Of a DNA stretch of 64,000 nucleotides, positions 17,423-27,782 are shown piece after piece. Source of the DNA: Bradyrhizobium sp. 1 (GTDB lineage Bacteria > Pseudomonadota > Alphaproteobacteria > Rhizobiales > Xanthobacteraceae); assembly GCF_023073315.1 (NCBI RefSeq), contig NZ_JADPJH010000018.1, positions 327,358 to 391,357 on the forward strand. The letters are read 5' to 3'. Under the pieces are notes generated by a model, which saw only the letters and a list, made by a program, of their open reading frames with translations, searched no databases and was not told where the DNA came from. The translations under genes were made by a program, and so were the position numbers. The stretch's first letter is position 1. Each line of letters starts with the position of its first letter.

Positions 17423-17944
17423 TCAGGCCTTGCGCCGCTTCGCCCTCACATCGACCACAAGCCGCCAATCCGGCGCCGTAGCGGGCTTGACCTCGCCGAG
17501 CCAATGGAACGACTCGCCTGTAAGCTCGGTAAAACTCCAGCGCGTGAGCTCTCCGGCCTCGGTCGTGCCTTCCTGCACGATGTCCTCGCCACGCGGGCGG
17601 CCGATCTGTTGGCGGAACACGCTACGGCCGGGATCGAACCAGGAAATCCGCCACGCGGAAATCGTAGGGTCGTAGACCCGCAACGTCGTGCCGTACCAAT
17701 TGCCGGCGATCGGAAAGGCCAGGCTGCCTGCGGGCCGGGGGATGATCCAGACGTCCTGCACGGCGCGTCCCTCCAGCACCCAGCCGAAATGGATTTCGCC
17801 TGATACGGTGTGTTTCGTCCCGTCGGGGCCGTGCGCGGTGATCTCGGCATCCCAGTCGCCAACAAAGCGGCCGTAAAGCTGGAGCGCCGCCGCGTGCTCG
17901 GGGTTCGGTCCGTCCGCGTGCAATAATCTCGCAAAGTCAGTCAT
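17423..17944 (-). CDS. DUF1579-like conserved protein
   Basis: A 173-residue soluble protein that begins MTDFARLLHADGPN and contains FVGDWDAEI, GEIHFGWVLEGRAVQDVWI, YGTTLRVYDPTISAWRISWF and RWSFTELTGESFHW. The pattern of beta strands with GxW-type motifs matches the DUF1579/lipocalin-like group. No enzymatic residues are obvious. The start at 17944 avoids an 11-residue extension without a ribosome site. It may be co-transcribed with the downstream amidohydrolase. Confidence 0.65.
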   Translation of the reverse strand: MTDFARLLHADGPNPEHAAALQLYGRFVGDWDAEITAHGPDGTKHTVSGEIHFGWVLEGRAVQDVWIIPRPAGSLAFPIAGNWYGTTLRVYDPTISAWRISWFDPGRSVFRQQIGRPRGEDIVQEGTTEAGELTRWSFTELTGESFHWLGEVKPATAPDWRLVVDVRAKRRKA

Positions 17945-18009
17945 CTCGATCTCCTGTTGCGAGGAGATCAGCACGAACGAAAGGCAGCCGACTTGGAGAA
18001 AATTGCGCG

Positions 18010-18822
18010 TCAGACGCCGTCGAGGATGATCACCGTTGGCTTCGTCGGCAACGCGTCCCGCGACATCCGGAACGAGCGCTCGCTACGCCGGTCGATCTCG
18101 AACTGCTGGCCGATGAGCCGCATGAATTCGTCGAGCGGAGTGGCGAAGCGGTGCATCGGCAGCACCACCGAAGCGCGCAGCCGCTTGGTGATCTCGGAGA
18201 CACCGTCGAGCGACATGGTGTAGGTGCCATCGATCGGCACCATGACGATGTCGAGCCGCCCGATCTGGGCAAAGTGGCTGTCGTCGAGCTTGTGGTGGAG
18301 ATGGCCGAGATGGCCGATGCAGAGGCCTGCGACCTCAAAGATGAAGATCGAATTGCCGTCGCGGATCATGTCGGTGCCGGAATCGTCGCCGAAATAACGG
18401 CGGATGTCGGTCGTGACGTTGCGGATGAAGGTATCGCCGATGCGCTCCGACACGATGGCAGGCTTGCCGTCCTCGCCCCAGCCATGCAGCACATGGGGAA
18501 TGCGTTTGTCGGGAAATAGAGAGTAGTGCGTGCTGTGGGCCCGGTTCATGGTGGCGACGTCAGGCAGCCGTCCCACCTGGTAGGCGCCGCTATAGTCGGT
18601 CGCGATGCGCAAGCCCCCGGGCGTGTCGATAAAATAGGTGGAATGGCCGGCATAGGTGATCTGGACTTCGGCCGCCGCTGCCGCTTGCCGGTATGCCACT
18701 GGCATGGCGCGGGGCGCTGCATTCGCCATTGCCAGGCATTCGCTGCGCTGCGGCTGCTCCGCAAGGGCAGGTGTCAGCAGCCAACCGAAAAATGCAAAAG
18801 CCGTCAGCAATGTTCGAAACAT
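18010..18822 (-). CDS. exported MBL-fold hydrolase-like protein
   Basis: A 270-residue protein with a signal peptide (MFRTLLTAFAFFGWLLTPALA) and a metallo-beta-lactamase-like fold of the UlaG-like type: ITYAGHSTYFIDTPGGLRIATD, GHLGHLHHKLDDSHFAQIG, DIVMVPIDGTYTMSLDGV and VVLPMHRF. The canonical HxHxDH motif is not intact; the first histidine cluster is replaced by NRAHSTHYS, though other His/Asp positions remain. It may bind metal with altered geometry. Start taken at MFRTLL, giving a clean signal peptide. Confidence 0.7.
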   Translation of the reverse strand: MFRTLLTAFAFFGWLLTPALAEQPQRSECLAMANAAPRAMPVAYRQAAAAAEVQITYAGHSTYFIDTPGGLRIATDYSGAYQVGRLPDVATMNRAHSTHYSLFPDKRIPHVLHGWGEDGKPAIVSERIGDTFIRNVTTDIRRYFGDDSGTDMIRDGNSIFIFEVAGLCIGHLGHLHHKLDDSHFAQIGRLDIVMVPIDGTYTMSLDGVSEITKRLRASVVLPMHRFATPLDEFMRLIGQQFEIDRRSERSFRMSRDALPTKPTVIILDGV

Positions 18823-18881
18823 GCAGAACAGTCCGCCGCTCATGGACGATCTGCGGAGTGTATCTACGAATTATCCTCGCG

Positions 18882-19286
18882 TCATGTGGTGCCGGCCAGC
18901 CGCGCCAATCCGCCGCTTGCCTCGATCAGTTTCACGGCCTTCTTGTCGAAGGACACAAAGGTATCGGCCCCAAGCCAGTTGCCTTCGTGGGCGATAACGC
19001 CATCGGCGAAATCGCCCCCGGCATCGAGAAGCGCCAATCCTGCTTCGGCCGTTGGCCGGTCGACGGCCGCATTGGAGGCATTGATCAAGTGCCGGATCGA
19101 AGCCGCGATATTCACAGCGGAAGTTTTGTAGCCTCGCGAGAGGACCCAGACCAATTCGCACAATGCGGAGATCGAGATGGCGACTACCTCTGCCTTCTTG
19201 AGAACGGATTCCGCCGCCTTGCTCTGTTCGGCATCGTCCCCGACCAGAACCCGTACCAGGACGTTGGTGTCGGGTGTTATCTTCAT
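18882..19286 (-). CDS. vapC: PIN-domain toxin, VapC-like
   Basis: A 134-residue PIN-domain protein. It starts MKITPDTNVLVRVLVGDD with the first catalytic Asp in the D-T-N-x-L-V motif, has Glu in SALCELVWVLSRG, and ends with DFADGVIAH and ADTFVSFDKKAVKL, supplying the other acidic residues of the Mg-dependent ribonuclease site. The ATG overlaps the stop of the upstream antitoxin gene by four bases, the usual vapBC arrangement. The RNA target is unknown. Confidence 0.9.
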   Translation of the reverse strand: MKITPDTNVLVRVLVGDDAEQSKAAESVLKKAEVVAISISALCELVWVLSRGYKTSAVNIAASIRHLINASNAAVDRPTAEAGLALLDAGGDFADGVIAHEGNWLGADTFVSFDKKAVKLIEASGGLARLAGTT

Positions 19287-19537
19287 CGCTTGCCGGCCCA
19301 GCCGTCAGCAATGATCTCATTCATTTCTTCGATAGACAGCGATTGACCGTTCGTTTTTCCCTTTAGGAAGCCGAAGGCGTCCGAAATCTTTCCGGTGGGC
19401 TGAGCTGCTTTCACCTCAACTCGCCCTCCGGGGAGCTTCTCTATCGAGATCTTGTCGCCTGGATGCACACCGAGGTGCTCCAGGAGGTCTTTGCGCAGCG
19501 TAACCTGCCCCTTTGCCGTGACGGTGAGCGTACCCAT
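19283..19537 (-). CDS. vapB: AbrB/SpoVT-type antitoxin, VapB-like
   Basis: An 84-residue protein with an N-terminal swapped-hairpin AbrB domain (MGTLTVTAKGQVTLRKDLLE, then HPGDKISIEKLPGGRVEV) and a C-terminal toxin-binding tail that wraps the PIN protein in known complexes. It lies immediately upstream of, and overlaps, the PIN toxin gene. VapB-VapC complexes usually autoregulate their own promoter. Confidence 0.9.
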   Translation of the reverse strand: MGTLTVTAKGQVTLRKDLLEHLGVHPGDKISIEKLPGGRVEVKAAQPTGKISDAFGFLKGKTNGQSLSIEEMNEIIADGWAGKR

Positions 19538-19620
19538 GGGGGATCCTCAATCCTTGAGATCCTCGATAAGTAAGGCAATCCAGCCTTACTTTCAAGCAGA
19601 GCAAGCCGAGGCGAGGCGCC

Positions 19621-21143
19621 TCATTCCCGCCGCGGGCTGAATTTCCAGGTGATCGCAACGAGGGCCGCTGTAATCAGACTGCTGATGAGACCGGCGATCG
19701 GGAGGGCCAGCAGCAGCGCTGCGCTGGCGGCCCAGCCGATCGACGAGAAGGCTTCGGCAAAGGTCGCAAGCCGCGACGAAGTCTGGCGACGCCGGAACTG
19801 GCTGCGACGGGCCTGCACCCGGAACCAGAGCTGGATCGCGGTCGCGGAGGCCGCGCTGATGATCACAGCACCGGCGCTCACCGCGGCCTGGAACGGCGAG
19901 GCGAAGGCGAGCGCCGCGATCAGCGGGCAGAAGATGGCGGCGATCGCGATCAGCACCACCTCGATCTTGGCGCGGATGATCCCGGACGGCGTGAGTGGCG
20001 CGGTCGCGACCAGATCGGGCGCGTCCTCGCCCGAGATCGTCAGCCAGGCGAGCCCGCCGGCAAGCTGTCCCGCGGCCATCACGATGACGGGCGTGATCAG
20101 TGTCAGCGCCGCGGAACTGTCGGCAAAGCTGCGCCAGAGCAGCAGCGCCGGCGGCACCAGATAGAGCAGCTGCATCAGCGTCTGCGAGATCAGCCAGGGA
20201 TCGCGCCACAGCAACATGAACTCCTTGCGCCGTAGCGCCTGTTGCCGCGACCCGCCACGGAACGGGCGCTCCTTCGCGCGCTTGCTGCCGGATTTGCCGT
20301 AGGCGGCGGCATCGATCGCGGTGTCGGCAAAACGGCCGGAGAACATCGCCATCACGCTGCCGAGCAGCACGAGTCCGAGGGCGAGGAGGAGCAACAGCGC
20401 TTCGCTGTCGCCCATCGTCGCCCGCGCCGGCCACCACCAGATGCTGTCGACGTCAGGAGCATGTTCGGCAAAGGTGCCGGAGGTCAGGATGGTGATGCGC
20501 GACAGTGTGCCGTAGGACATGATCGCGGCGACCTGGAGCGCGATCACAAAACCCGCGCCGATGATGGCGGCGAGGATCTGGGCGACGAAGCGTGTCCGCG
20601 CCGGGCCGATCAGGCGGAACAGCAGGATGGTGACCGCAATCGCGACCGCCGCGGCCGAGAGGCCCATTGCGACGACGACGCCGAACGCCGCAAGCCAGCG
20701 TGGCCCGCCGCCGATCACCAGCACGTCAATGAAGGGCGTCGAGAACAGCAGCGCCATCACCGTGACGGTGAGCGCGATCGCGGCAATGCGGACCGAGAAC
20801 AGATTGGCGAGCCGCGCCGGCGAGGACATGATCAGGTCGAGATCGGCGCGGGCGTAAAACACCCGCGTCACCGATTCGATTGCCTGCGACAGCATCAAGG
20901 TCCAGGCGAGAAAGATCGTCGCCGAGATCACGATCAGCGAGGATTTGTCGAGCGGCAGTTGCAGATCGGCGAAGCGGCCGATCACCGCCCAGGCCGGCAC
21001 GTGCAGCAGCGCTGCGAAGAACAGCAGGCCGATCATTGCGACGCGCGCTCGCTTGCGCCGTCCGCCGGTCATCATGGCGAACCATTCCCGCCAGGCGAGC
21101 CGAAGCTCGTGGCGCGCGAACCATGAGAGCGCGGTCGCCGAGG

Positions 21144-21147
<4 letters not shown>
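19621..21147 (-). CDS. ABC exporter permease
   Basis: A 508-residue multi-spanning inner-membrane protein with about ten to twelve hydrophobic segments (for example MIGLLFFAALLHVPAWAVIG and LLLLLALGLVLLGSVMAMFS) and a basic loop with RRKEFMLLWRDPWLISQTLM. This fits large ABC-2-type permeases. It has no own ATPase motif. The start overlaps the stop of the ATPase gene by four bases, so both make one exporter. The substrate is unknown. Confidence 0.82.
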
Positions 21148-21893
<746 letters not shown>

Positions 21894-22156
21894 GACGGCC
21901 ACACCTTGCGGTTTTGCATCGCTCGCGACCATGCCCCGAAGATGTTTCGGCACCGTGAATCGCGCTGCCGCAAATTCCGGCATCCGGGACCGACCAAAGG
22001 CAAGTCACCGTTTGTTGACAGCGCTTGACGGTTCAGGCTGAATTGGCGCCGGGACAAATGGAGCTAACGCGGCGAAACGACCGCGTAGCGACTGGACACA
22101 AGATGCGGCAAGGCGGTCACGAAGAACCGCTGGTTGTATCGGGAGGATGCGCGAGG

Positions 22157-23032
22157 ATGCTGGATTTCGTTCAGCAGCTGGTCAGCGGTGTTGCGCTCGG
22201 CTGCGTCTACGGCTTGATCGCGCTCGGCTTCGTGCTCGTCTACAAGGCCACCGAGGTCGTCAATTTCGCCCAGGGCGATCTGATGATGCTGGGCGGCTTC
22301 TTCGCCTTCACCTTCATCGGCATGATGGGCCTGAACTACTGGATCGGCTTTGCCGCTGCGGTGGCGGCCATGGCGATGTTCGGCATGGTGGCGGAACGCG
22401 TGGTGGTGCGGCCGATCCTCGGCTATCCGCAATTCTCGATCATCATGGCCACGATCGGCCTCGGCTACTTCCTGCGCTCGGTCGCCGGCATGGTCTGGGG
22501 CACCGACGATTTCAAGATCGACACGCCGTTCAGCCAGGGCGTGCTGCGGATCGGCTCGCTGGTGCTGGCCCATGACAAGCTCTCGGTGATCGCGGCAACC
22601 GTCATCCTCTGCGCGCTGCTCTGGCTGTTCTTCAACAAGACCGCGCTCGGGACCGCAATGCGCGCCAGTTCCGAGAACATGCTGGCGGCCTATTACATGG
22701 GCATTCCGGTCAAGCGCGTGGTGTCGATCGTCTGGGCGATCAGCGCAGCAGTCGCGACCTGCGCCGGCGTGCTGCTGGCGCCGATCACCTTCATCCACTC
22801 CAATGTCGGTCTCGTGCTCGGCCTGAAGGCGTTTCCCGCCGCCGTGCTCGGCGGTTTCGGCTCGATCCCCGGCGCGGTGGTTGGCGGCGTCCTGATCGGG
22901 GTGATCGAGAGCATGGCCGGGTTCTATCTGGCCGAGGGCTGGAAGGACGTCGCGCCCTACATCGTGCTGCTCGCAGTGCTCTTGCTCAAGCCCGAAGGCC
23001 TGTTTGGCCTTCACGTTCGCAAGAAGGTCTGA
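22157..23032 (+). CDS. branched-chain amino acid-type ABC permease (LivH family)
   Basis: A 291-residue permease with the LivH start MLDFVQQLVSGVALGCVYGL, the motif KATEVVNFAQGDLMMLGGF, the EAA-like stretch AMRASSENMLAAYYMGIPVK and the glycine-rich LGLKAFPAAVLGGFGSIPGA. It forms the channel with the LivM-type subunit. It is first of six rightward genes. The start was set at the MLDF ATG after GAGGATGCGCGAGG; upstream codons are not LivH-like. Confidence 0.92.
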   Translation: MLDFVQQLVSGVALGCVYGLIALGFVLVYKATEVVNFAQGDLMMLGGFFAFTFIGMMGLNYWIGFAAAVAAMAMFGMVAERVVVRPILGYPQFSIIMATIGLGYFLRSVAGMVWGTDDFKIDTPFSQGVLRIGSLVLAHDKLSVIAATVILCALLWLFFNKTALGTAMRASSENMLAAYYMGIPVKRVVSIVWAISAAVATCAGVLLAPITFIHSNVGLVLGLKAFPAAVLGGFGSIPGAVVGGVLIGVIESMAGFYLAEGWKDVAPYIVLLAVLLLKPEGLFGLHVRKKV

Positions 23033-23037
23033 ACGCC

Positions 23038-24189
23038 ATGCGCTTCCTGTTCAAGACCGACTATGAGGACGACATCAGGCTGTTTCCGCATTCGGGCTAT
23101 TTCGTCTCCTACGGCATCCTGCTCGCGCTGCTGCTGATCGCGCCTTACGTGCTGTCCAGCTATCTGATGAGCCAGCTCGTCTTCGTCTGCATCTACGCGA
23201 CCGTCGGCGTGGCGCTGCTGATCCTCACCGGCTTCACCGGTCAGGCCTCGCTCGGGCATGCGGCGTTTCTCGCGATCGGCGCCTACACGGCGGCGTACCT
23301 CCAGAAATATAACGTGCCGTTTCCGGTCTACTTCCTCGCCGCTGGGGCCCTGACCGGGCTGATCGGTGCGCTGGTCGGTTTTCCCGCACTACGACTGCAA
23401 GGCATCTATCTCGTCATCGCCACCATCTCCTTCGCCTTCATCGTCGAGGAGATCCTGGCGCGCTGGGAGAGCGTGACCAACGGTAATGAGGGCATGCGGG
23501 TCAAGGCGGTGTCGCTGCTCGGCGTCACGGTCTCGCGCGACAGCCCGACCTTCTATTTCCTCTGTCTGGCCGTGCTGGTGCTGACGATCGTCGGTACGCT
23601 CAATCTGTTGCGCTCGCCGACAGGGCGCGCCTTCGTCGCGATCCGCGACAGCGAGACCGCGGCGCGCAGCATGGGCATCAACGTCGCGCTCTACAAGGTC
23701 AAGTCCTTTGCGATCTCGGCGGCGATCACCGGCTTCGCCGGCGTGCTGTTCGCGCACAAGCTCTCCTTCATTTCGCCGGAGATGTTCACGCTGCAGCTCT
23801 CGATCGAGTTCATCATCGTGATCCTGATCGGCGGCACCTTCAGTCTGCACGGCGCGGTGCTGGGCGCGATCTTCATCGTGATGATCGACCCATTCCTGAC
23901 CTACTTGAAGGACGACATGCCCGGCATCATTGCCGGCATTGCCGCGACATTCGGCGCCGGCTCGGCGACTGCGGGGAATGTGCAGTCCAAAGTCGCGGCC
24001 TTTGCCTCGCTCAACGGCCTGAAAGGAGCGATCTACGGCATCATCATCATGTTGTTCGTGCTGTTCGAGCCCCTTGGCATCTACGGCCGCTGGCTCAAGA
24101 TAAAACTCTTCTTCCAGCTGTTCCCGCTTTACAAGCGCGCCACCTTCAAGCGGCAGAAGATCTACGTGAAGTCGGAGCGCAACCGGTGA
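23038..24189 (+). CDS. branched-chain amino acid-type ABC permease (LivM family)
   Basis: A 383-residue inner-membrane subunit with FTGQASLGHAAFLAIGAYTA, LRLQGIYLVIATISFAFIVE, a cytoplasmic coupling loop FVAIRDSETAARSMGINVAL and a long basic C-terminal tail. The N-terminus has an unusual charged cytoplasmic segment (KTDYEDDIRLFPHSG) before the first helix, seen in the subgroup associated with acyl-CoA synthetase operons. It starts five bases after the LivH-type stop and overlaps the next gene (GTGA). Confidence 0.92.
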   Translation: MRFLFKTDYEDDIRLFPHSGYFVSYGILLALLLIAPYVLSSYLMSQLVFVCIYATVGVALLILTGFTGQASLGHAAFLAIGAYTAAYLQKYNVPFPVYFLAAGALTGLIGALVGFPALRLQGIYLVIATISFAFIVEEILARWESVTNGNEGMRVKAVSLLGVTVSRDSPTFYFLCLAVLVLTIVGTLNLLRSPTGRAFVAIRDSETAARSMGINVALYKVKSFAISAAITGFAGVLFAHKLSFISPEMFTLQLSIEFIIVILIGGTFSLHGAVLGAIFIVMIDPFLTYLKDDMPGIIAGIAATFGAGSATAGNVQSKVAAFASLNGLKGAIYGIIIMLFVLFEPLGIYGRWLKIKLFFQLFPLYKRATFKRQKIYVKSERNR

Positions 24190-24944
24190 GCTATTTTCGC
24201 GCCGAGAATTTGTCGCTGCATTTCGGGGGCCTCAAGGCCGTCGACGCGGTGTCGTTCGCGGTCGAGAAGGGCGAGATCCTCTCGATCATCGGGCCGAACG
24301 GCGCCGGAAAAAGCTCGATCTTCAATTTGATCTCGCGGATCTACCGGCCGACCTCGGGCCGCATCTTCTTCGAGGACCAGGACATCACCGAGCAGCCGCC
24401 CTACGACATCGCCAGGCTCGGCATCGCCCGCACCTTCCAGAACATCGAGCTGTTCGAGAATGCGACTGTGCTCTCAAATCTCCTGGTCGGCCGCCACCGG
24501 CACTCGACCACGCAGCTCTGGCAGGAATTGCTGTTCCTGCCGAGCGTGCGCGCTAACGAGAAGGTGCATCGCCGCCGCGTCGAGCAGGTGATCGAATTCC
24601 TCGATCTCGAACCCTATCGCGACAAGCTGATCTCGGGGTTGCCTTACGGCGTGCGCAAGGTGATCGAGCTCGCGCGGGCGCTGTGCTCGGAGCCAAAGTT
24701 GATCCTGCTCGACGAACCGTCATCCGGCCTCAATGTCGAGGAGACCAGCGACATGTCGTTCTGGATCCGCGACATGAAGAGCGAACTCGGCGTCACCGTG
24801 CTGATGGTCGAGCACGACATGTCGCTGGTGAACCGCGTCTCCGATCGCGTCATCGCGCTGAATTACGGCCGCGTTCTTGCGATGGGCTCGCCCGCCGAGG
24901 TGCAGCAGCACCCCGACGTCGTCGCCGCGTATCTGGGAGCGTAA
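24186..24944 (+). CDS. branched-chain amino acid-type ABC ATPase (LivG family)
   Basis: A 252-residue ATPase that starts at GTG, overlapping the upstream stop. Seen are LSLHFGGLKAVDAVSFAVEK, Walker A GPNGAGKSSIFNLISRIY, ARLGIARTFQNIELF (Q-loop region typical of LivG) and Walker B LILLDEPSSGLN. The signature is degenerate: SGLPYGVRKVIELARAL in place of LSYGQQR, as in the acyl-CoA synthetase-linked subgroup. Confidence 0.9.
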   Translation: MSYFRAENLSLHFGGLKAVDAVSFAVEKGEILSIIGPNGAGKSSIFNLISRIYRPTSGRIFFEDQDITEQPPYDIARLGIARTFQNIELFENATVLSNLLVGRHRHSTTQLWQELLFLPSVRANEKVHRRRVEQVIEFLDLEPYRDKLISGLPYGVRKVIELARALCSEPKLILLDEPSSGLNVEETSDMSFWIRDMKSELGVTVLMVEHDMSLVNRVSDRVIALNYGRVLAMGSPAEVQQHPDVVAAYLGA

Positions 24945-24947
24945 GCC

Positions 24948-25736
24948 ATGGATGCGACCGTGACGTCCGATGTCATCTTAAAACTCTCCAACATCGAGAG
25001 CTGTTACGGACCGATCATGGCGATTCGCGGCATCTCGCTGGAGGTGCCGCGCGGCCGCATCGTCACGCTGCTGGGCGCCAACGGCGCCGGCAAGACCACG
25101 GTGCTGAAGACGATCTCGGGTATTCTCGATCCGCAGAAGGGCGCGATCGAGTTCATGGGCAAGCCGATCCAGCGCATGGAGGCGGACAGGATCGTCCGGC
25201 TCGGCCTCAGCCATGTACCGGAGGGCCGCGAGGTGTTCCCGTTCCTCTCGGTGCGCGAGAATTTGATGATGGGGGCCTATCCGCGCAGGGACCGCGACGG
25301 CGTCGCGGAGGATCTGGAGCGCGTCTACGGCTATTTCCCACGATTGAAGGAGCGCATCAACCAGCCGGCCGGGCAGCTCTCCGGCGGCGAGCAGCAGATG
25401 CTCGCGATCGGCCGCGCGCTGATGAACCGGCCGACGCTGTTGCTGCTCGACGAGCCCTCGCTCGGCTTGTCGCCGATCCTGGTGAAGGAGATTTTCACGA
25501 TCATCCGCCGCGTCAACGAGGAGCAGGGCATGTCGATCCTGCTGGTCGAGCAGAATGCGAAGGTGGCGCTGGAGACGGCGCATTACGGCTATGTGCTGGA
25601 GATCGGCCGGATCGTGATGAACGATACCTGCGACCGCTTGATGCATTCCCAGGATATCCAGGAATTCTACCTTGGCGCCAAGGAACAAGGCGCGCGAGGC
25701 GAGCGGCGCTGGAAAAAGAAGAAGACTTGGCGGTAA
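24948..25736 (+). CDS. branched-chain amino acid-type ABC ATPase (LivF family)
   Basis: A 262-residue ATPase with Walker A GANGAGKTTVLKTISGILDP, LSHVPEGREVFPFLSVRENL, signature LSGGEQQMLAIGRALMNRP and Walker B LLLLDEPSLGLSP. It pairs with the LivG-type subunit. The C-terminus ends in a very basic run (GERRWKKKKTWR) produced by a 20-base direct repeat that supplies the stop codon at the repeat junction. Confidence 0.92.
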   Translation: MDATVTSDVILKLSNIESCYGPIMAIRGISLEVPRGRIVTLLGANGAGKTTVLKTISGILDPQKGAIEFMGKPIQRMEADRIVRLGLSHVPEGREVFPFLSVRENLMMGAYPRRDRDGVAEDLERVYGYFPRLKERINQPAGQLSGGEQQMLAIGRALMNRPTLLLLDEPSLGLSPILVKEIFTIIRRVNEEQGMSILLVEQNAKVALETAHYGYVLEIGRIVMNDTCDRLMHSQDIQEFYLGAKEQGARGERRWKKKKTWR

Positions 25737-25754
25737 AGAAGAAGACTTGGCGGT
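25715..25754. repeat. 20-bp perfect tandem duplication at the LivF stop
   Basis: The unit AAAGAAGAAGACTTGGCGGT occurs at 25715-25734 and again at 25735-25754 without mismatch. The junction TAA terminates the LivF-type gene. A degenerate third echo (GAAGAAGAACTGGCGT) follows near 25768. Confidence 0.9.
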
Positions 25755-25860
25755 GAAGTATCGTGGCGTTGAAGAAGAACTGGCGTTAAATGGACCAGCC
25801 CAGCCGCTAACATAGACCGCCGGCAAGGCAGGCAGCGGAGGGGAAAGCGACAAGGAGGGA

Positions 25861-27705
25861 ATGCGCATGGCCCGACCGGCGGTGCTGACGGTCGCTGACA
25901 CGATCGCGAAAAGCTTCTTGTGCGCCGCGGAGACGCGGGGCGACAGGCCGGCAATTCGCGAGAAGAAATTCGGCATCTGGCAGCCGACCAGCTGGCGCGA
26001 ATGGCTGGAGATTTCGAAAGAGATCGCCTACGCACTTCGCGCGATCGGCCTCGCGCCCGGCGACGTCGTCTCCATCATTGCCAATGCCGTGCCCGAATGG
26101 GTCTACGCCGATATGGGCATATTGTGCGCCGGCGGCGTCTCCTCCGGAATCTATCCGACCGATTCGTCGTCCCAGGTCGAATATCTCGTCAACGATTCCC
26201 GGACGAAAGTGATCTTCGCCGAGGACGAGGAGCAGCTCGACAAGATCCTTGCCTGCCGCAGCCGCTGTCCTTCGCTGCGAAAGATCATCGTGTTCGACAT
26301 GGAAGGCCTCAGCGGCCTCGTGGACGACATGGTGATGTCGCTCGACGAGCTTCGCGCGCTCGGCCGCAATCACATGGTCGACCGCGAAGCGCTGTGGCAG
26401 GAGATGATCGACAGCCGAAGCGCCGATGATCTCGCAGTGCTCGTCTACACTTCGGGCACGACGGGCCCGCCCAAGGGCGCGATGCACGCCAACCGCAGCG
26501 TCACGCACCAGATGCGGCACGCCAGCGATTTCATTCCGGCGCAAGAGGACGAAGACCGGCTGATCTTCCTGCCGCTCTGCCACGTCGCCGAACGCATCGG
26601 TGGCTATTACATCTCGGTCGCGCTCGGCTCGGTGATGAATTTTGCCGAAAGCCCGGAGACGGTGCCGGACAATCTGCGGGAAGTGCAGCCGACCATCTTC
26701 CTCGCGGTGCCGCGCATCTGGGAAAAATTCTACTCCGCCATCACCATCGCGTTGAAGGACGCGACGCCGTTCCAGCAATGGGTCTACCGCCGCGCCATCG
26801 ACATCGGCTACCGCATGGTCGATTGCAGGATAGAGGGCAAGACGCCGCCGCTGTCGCTTCGCCTCGCCAACGGCATCGCCTACCGGCTCGCCTTCCGCAA
26901 CATCCGCCGCATGATCGGGCTCGACCGCTGCCGAATCGCCTTCACGGGCGCTGCGCCGATCGCCCCGGAACTGATCCGCTGGTATCTCGCGCTCGGCATC
27001 GACATGCACGAGCTCTACGGCCAGACCGAGAATTGCGGCGTCGCGACCATGATGCCGGCGATGCGGATCAAGCTCGGCTCGGTCGGTACCGCCGTGTCCT
27101 GGGGCGAGGTCGCGCTGTCGCCCGACGGCGAGATCCTGATCAAGGGCAACTTCCTGTTCATGGGCTATCTGAACCAGCCCGAGAAGACCGCGGAGGCCAT
27201 CGATCACCGCGGCTGGCTGCACACCGGCGACGTAGGCACCATCGACAATGAAGGTTTTGTCCGCATCACCGACCGGATGAAGGACATCATCATCACCTCC
27301 GGCGGCAAGAACATCACGCCCTCGGAGATCGAGAACCAGCTCAAATTCTCACCCTACATTTCCGACGCCGTGGTCATCGGCGACAAGCGGCCGTATCTGA
27401 CCTGCCTCGTCATGATCGACCAGGAGAATGTCGAGAAGTTCGCGCAGGATCACGACATCCCCTTCACCAATTATGCGAGCCTGTGCCGGGCAACCGAGAT
27501 CCAGGACCTGATCTGGCGCGAGATCGAAGGCGTCAACGGCAATTTCGCCCGTGTCGAAACCGTCAAGCGGTTCTATTTGATCGAGCGGCAGCTCACGCCG
27601 GAGGACGAGGAGCTGACGCCGACGATGAAGCTGAAGCGCGGCTTCGTGAACAAGCGGTACGCCGCCGAGATCGACGCGATGTATCGCGAGCGCGCGGTGG
27701 CGTGA
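25861..27705 (+). CDS. AMP-forming acyl-CoA synthetase
   Basis: A 614-residue ANL-superfamily ligase close to long-chain acyl-CoA synthetases. Conserved regions: the P-loop LVYTSGTTGPPKGAMHAN (about residue 195), LPLCHVAERIGGYY, the adenylate motif YGQTENCGVA, GWLHTGDVG, and the hinge/lysine region RITDRMKDIIITSGGKNITP, then the C-terminal LTPTMKLKRGFV with the catalytic lysine area. It would activate a carboxylic acid to its CoA thioester in the cytosol. Its place between the ATPases and the binding-protein gene of a liv-type importer suggests the imported solute is its substrate. A second ATG lies two codons later. Confidence 0.92.
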   Translation: MRMARPAVLTVADTIAKSFLCAAETRGDRPAIREKKFGIWQPTSWREWLEISKEIAYALRAIGLAPGDVVSIIANAVPEWVYADMGILCAGGVSSGIYPTDSSSQVEYLVNDSRTKVIFAEDEEQLDKILACRSRCPSLRKIIVFDMEGLSGLVDDMVMSLDELRALGRNHMVDREALWQEMIDSRSADDLAVLVYTSGTTGPPKGAMHANRSVTHQMRHASDFIPAQEDEDRLIFLPLCHVAERIGGYYISVALGSVMNFAESPETVPDNLREVQPTIFLAVPRIWEKFYSAITIALKDATPFQQWVYRRAIDIGYRMVDCRIEGKTPPLSLRLANGIAYRLAFRNIRRMIGLDRCRIAFTGAAPIAPELIRWYLALGIDMHELYGQTENCGVATMMPAMRIKLGSVGTAVSWGEVALSPDGEILIKGNFLFMGYLNQPEKTAEAIDHRGWLHTGDVGTIDNEGFVRITDRMKDIIITSGGKNITPSEIENQLKFSPYISDAVVIGDKRPYLTCLVMIDQENVEKFAQDHDIPFTNYASLCRATEIQDLIWREIEGVNGNFARVETVKRFYLIERQLTPEDEELTPTMKLKRGFVNKRYAAEIDAMYRERAVA

Positions 27706-27782
27706 ATAATCTTTTCGAGAAAGCGAAGGAGCGATGGCCCCCGCCCTTCGTACAACACGGGCCTTCAGGAGAGGAGACGTCA

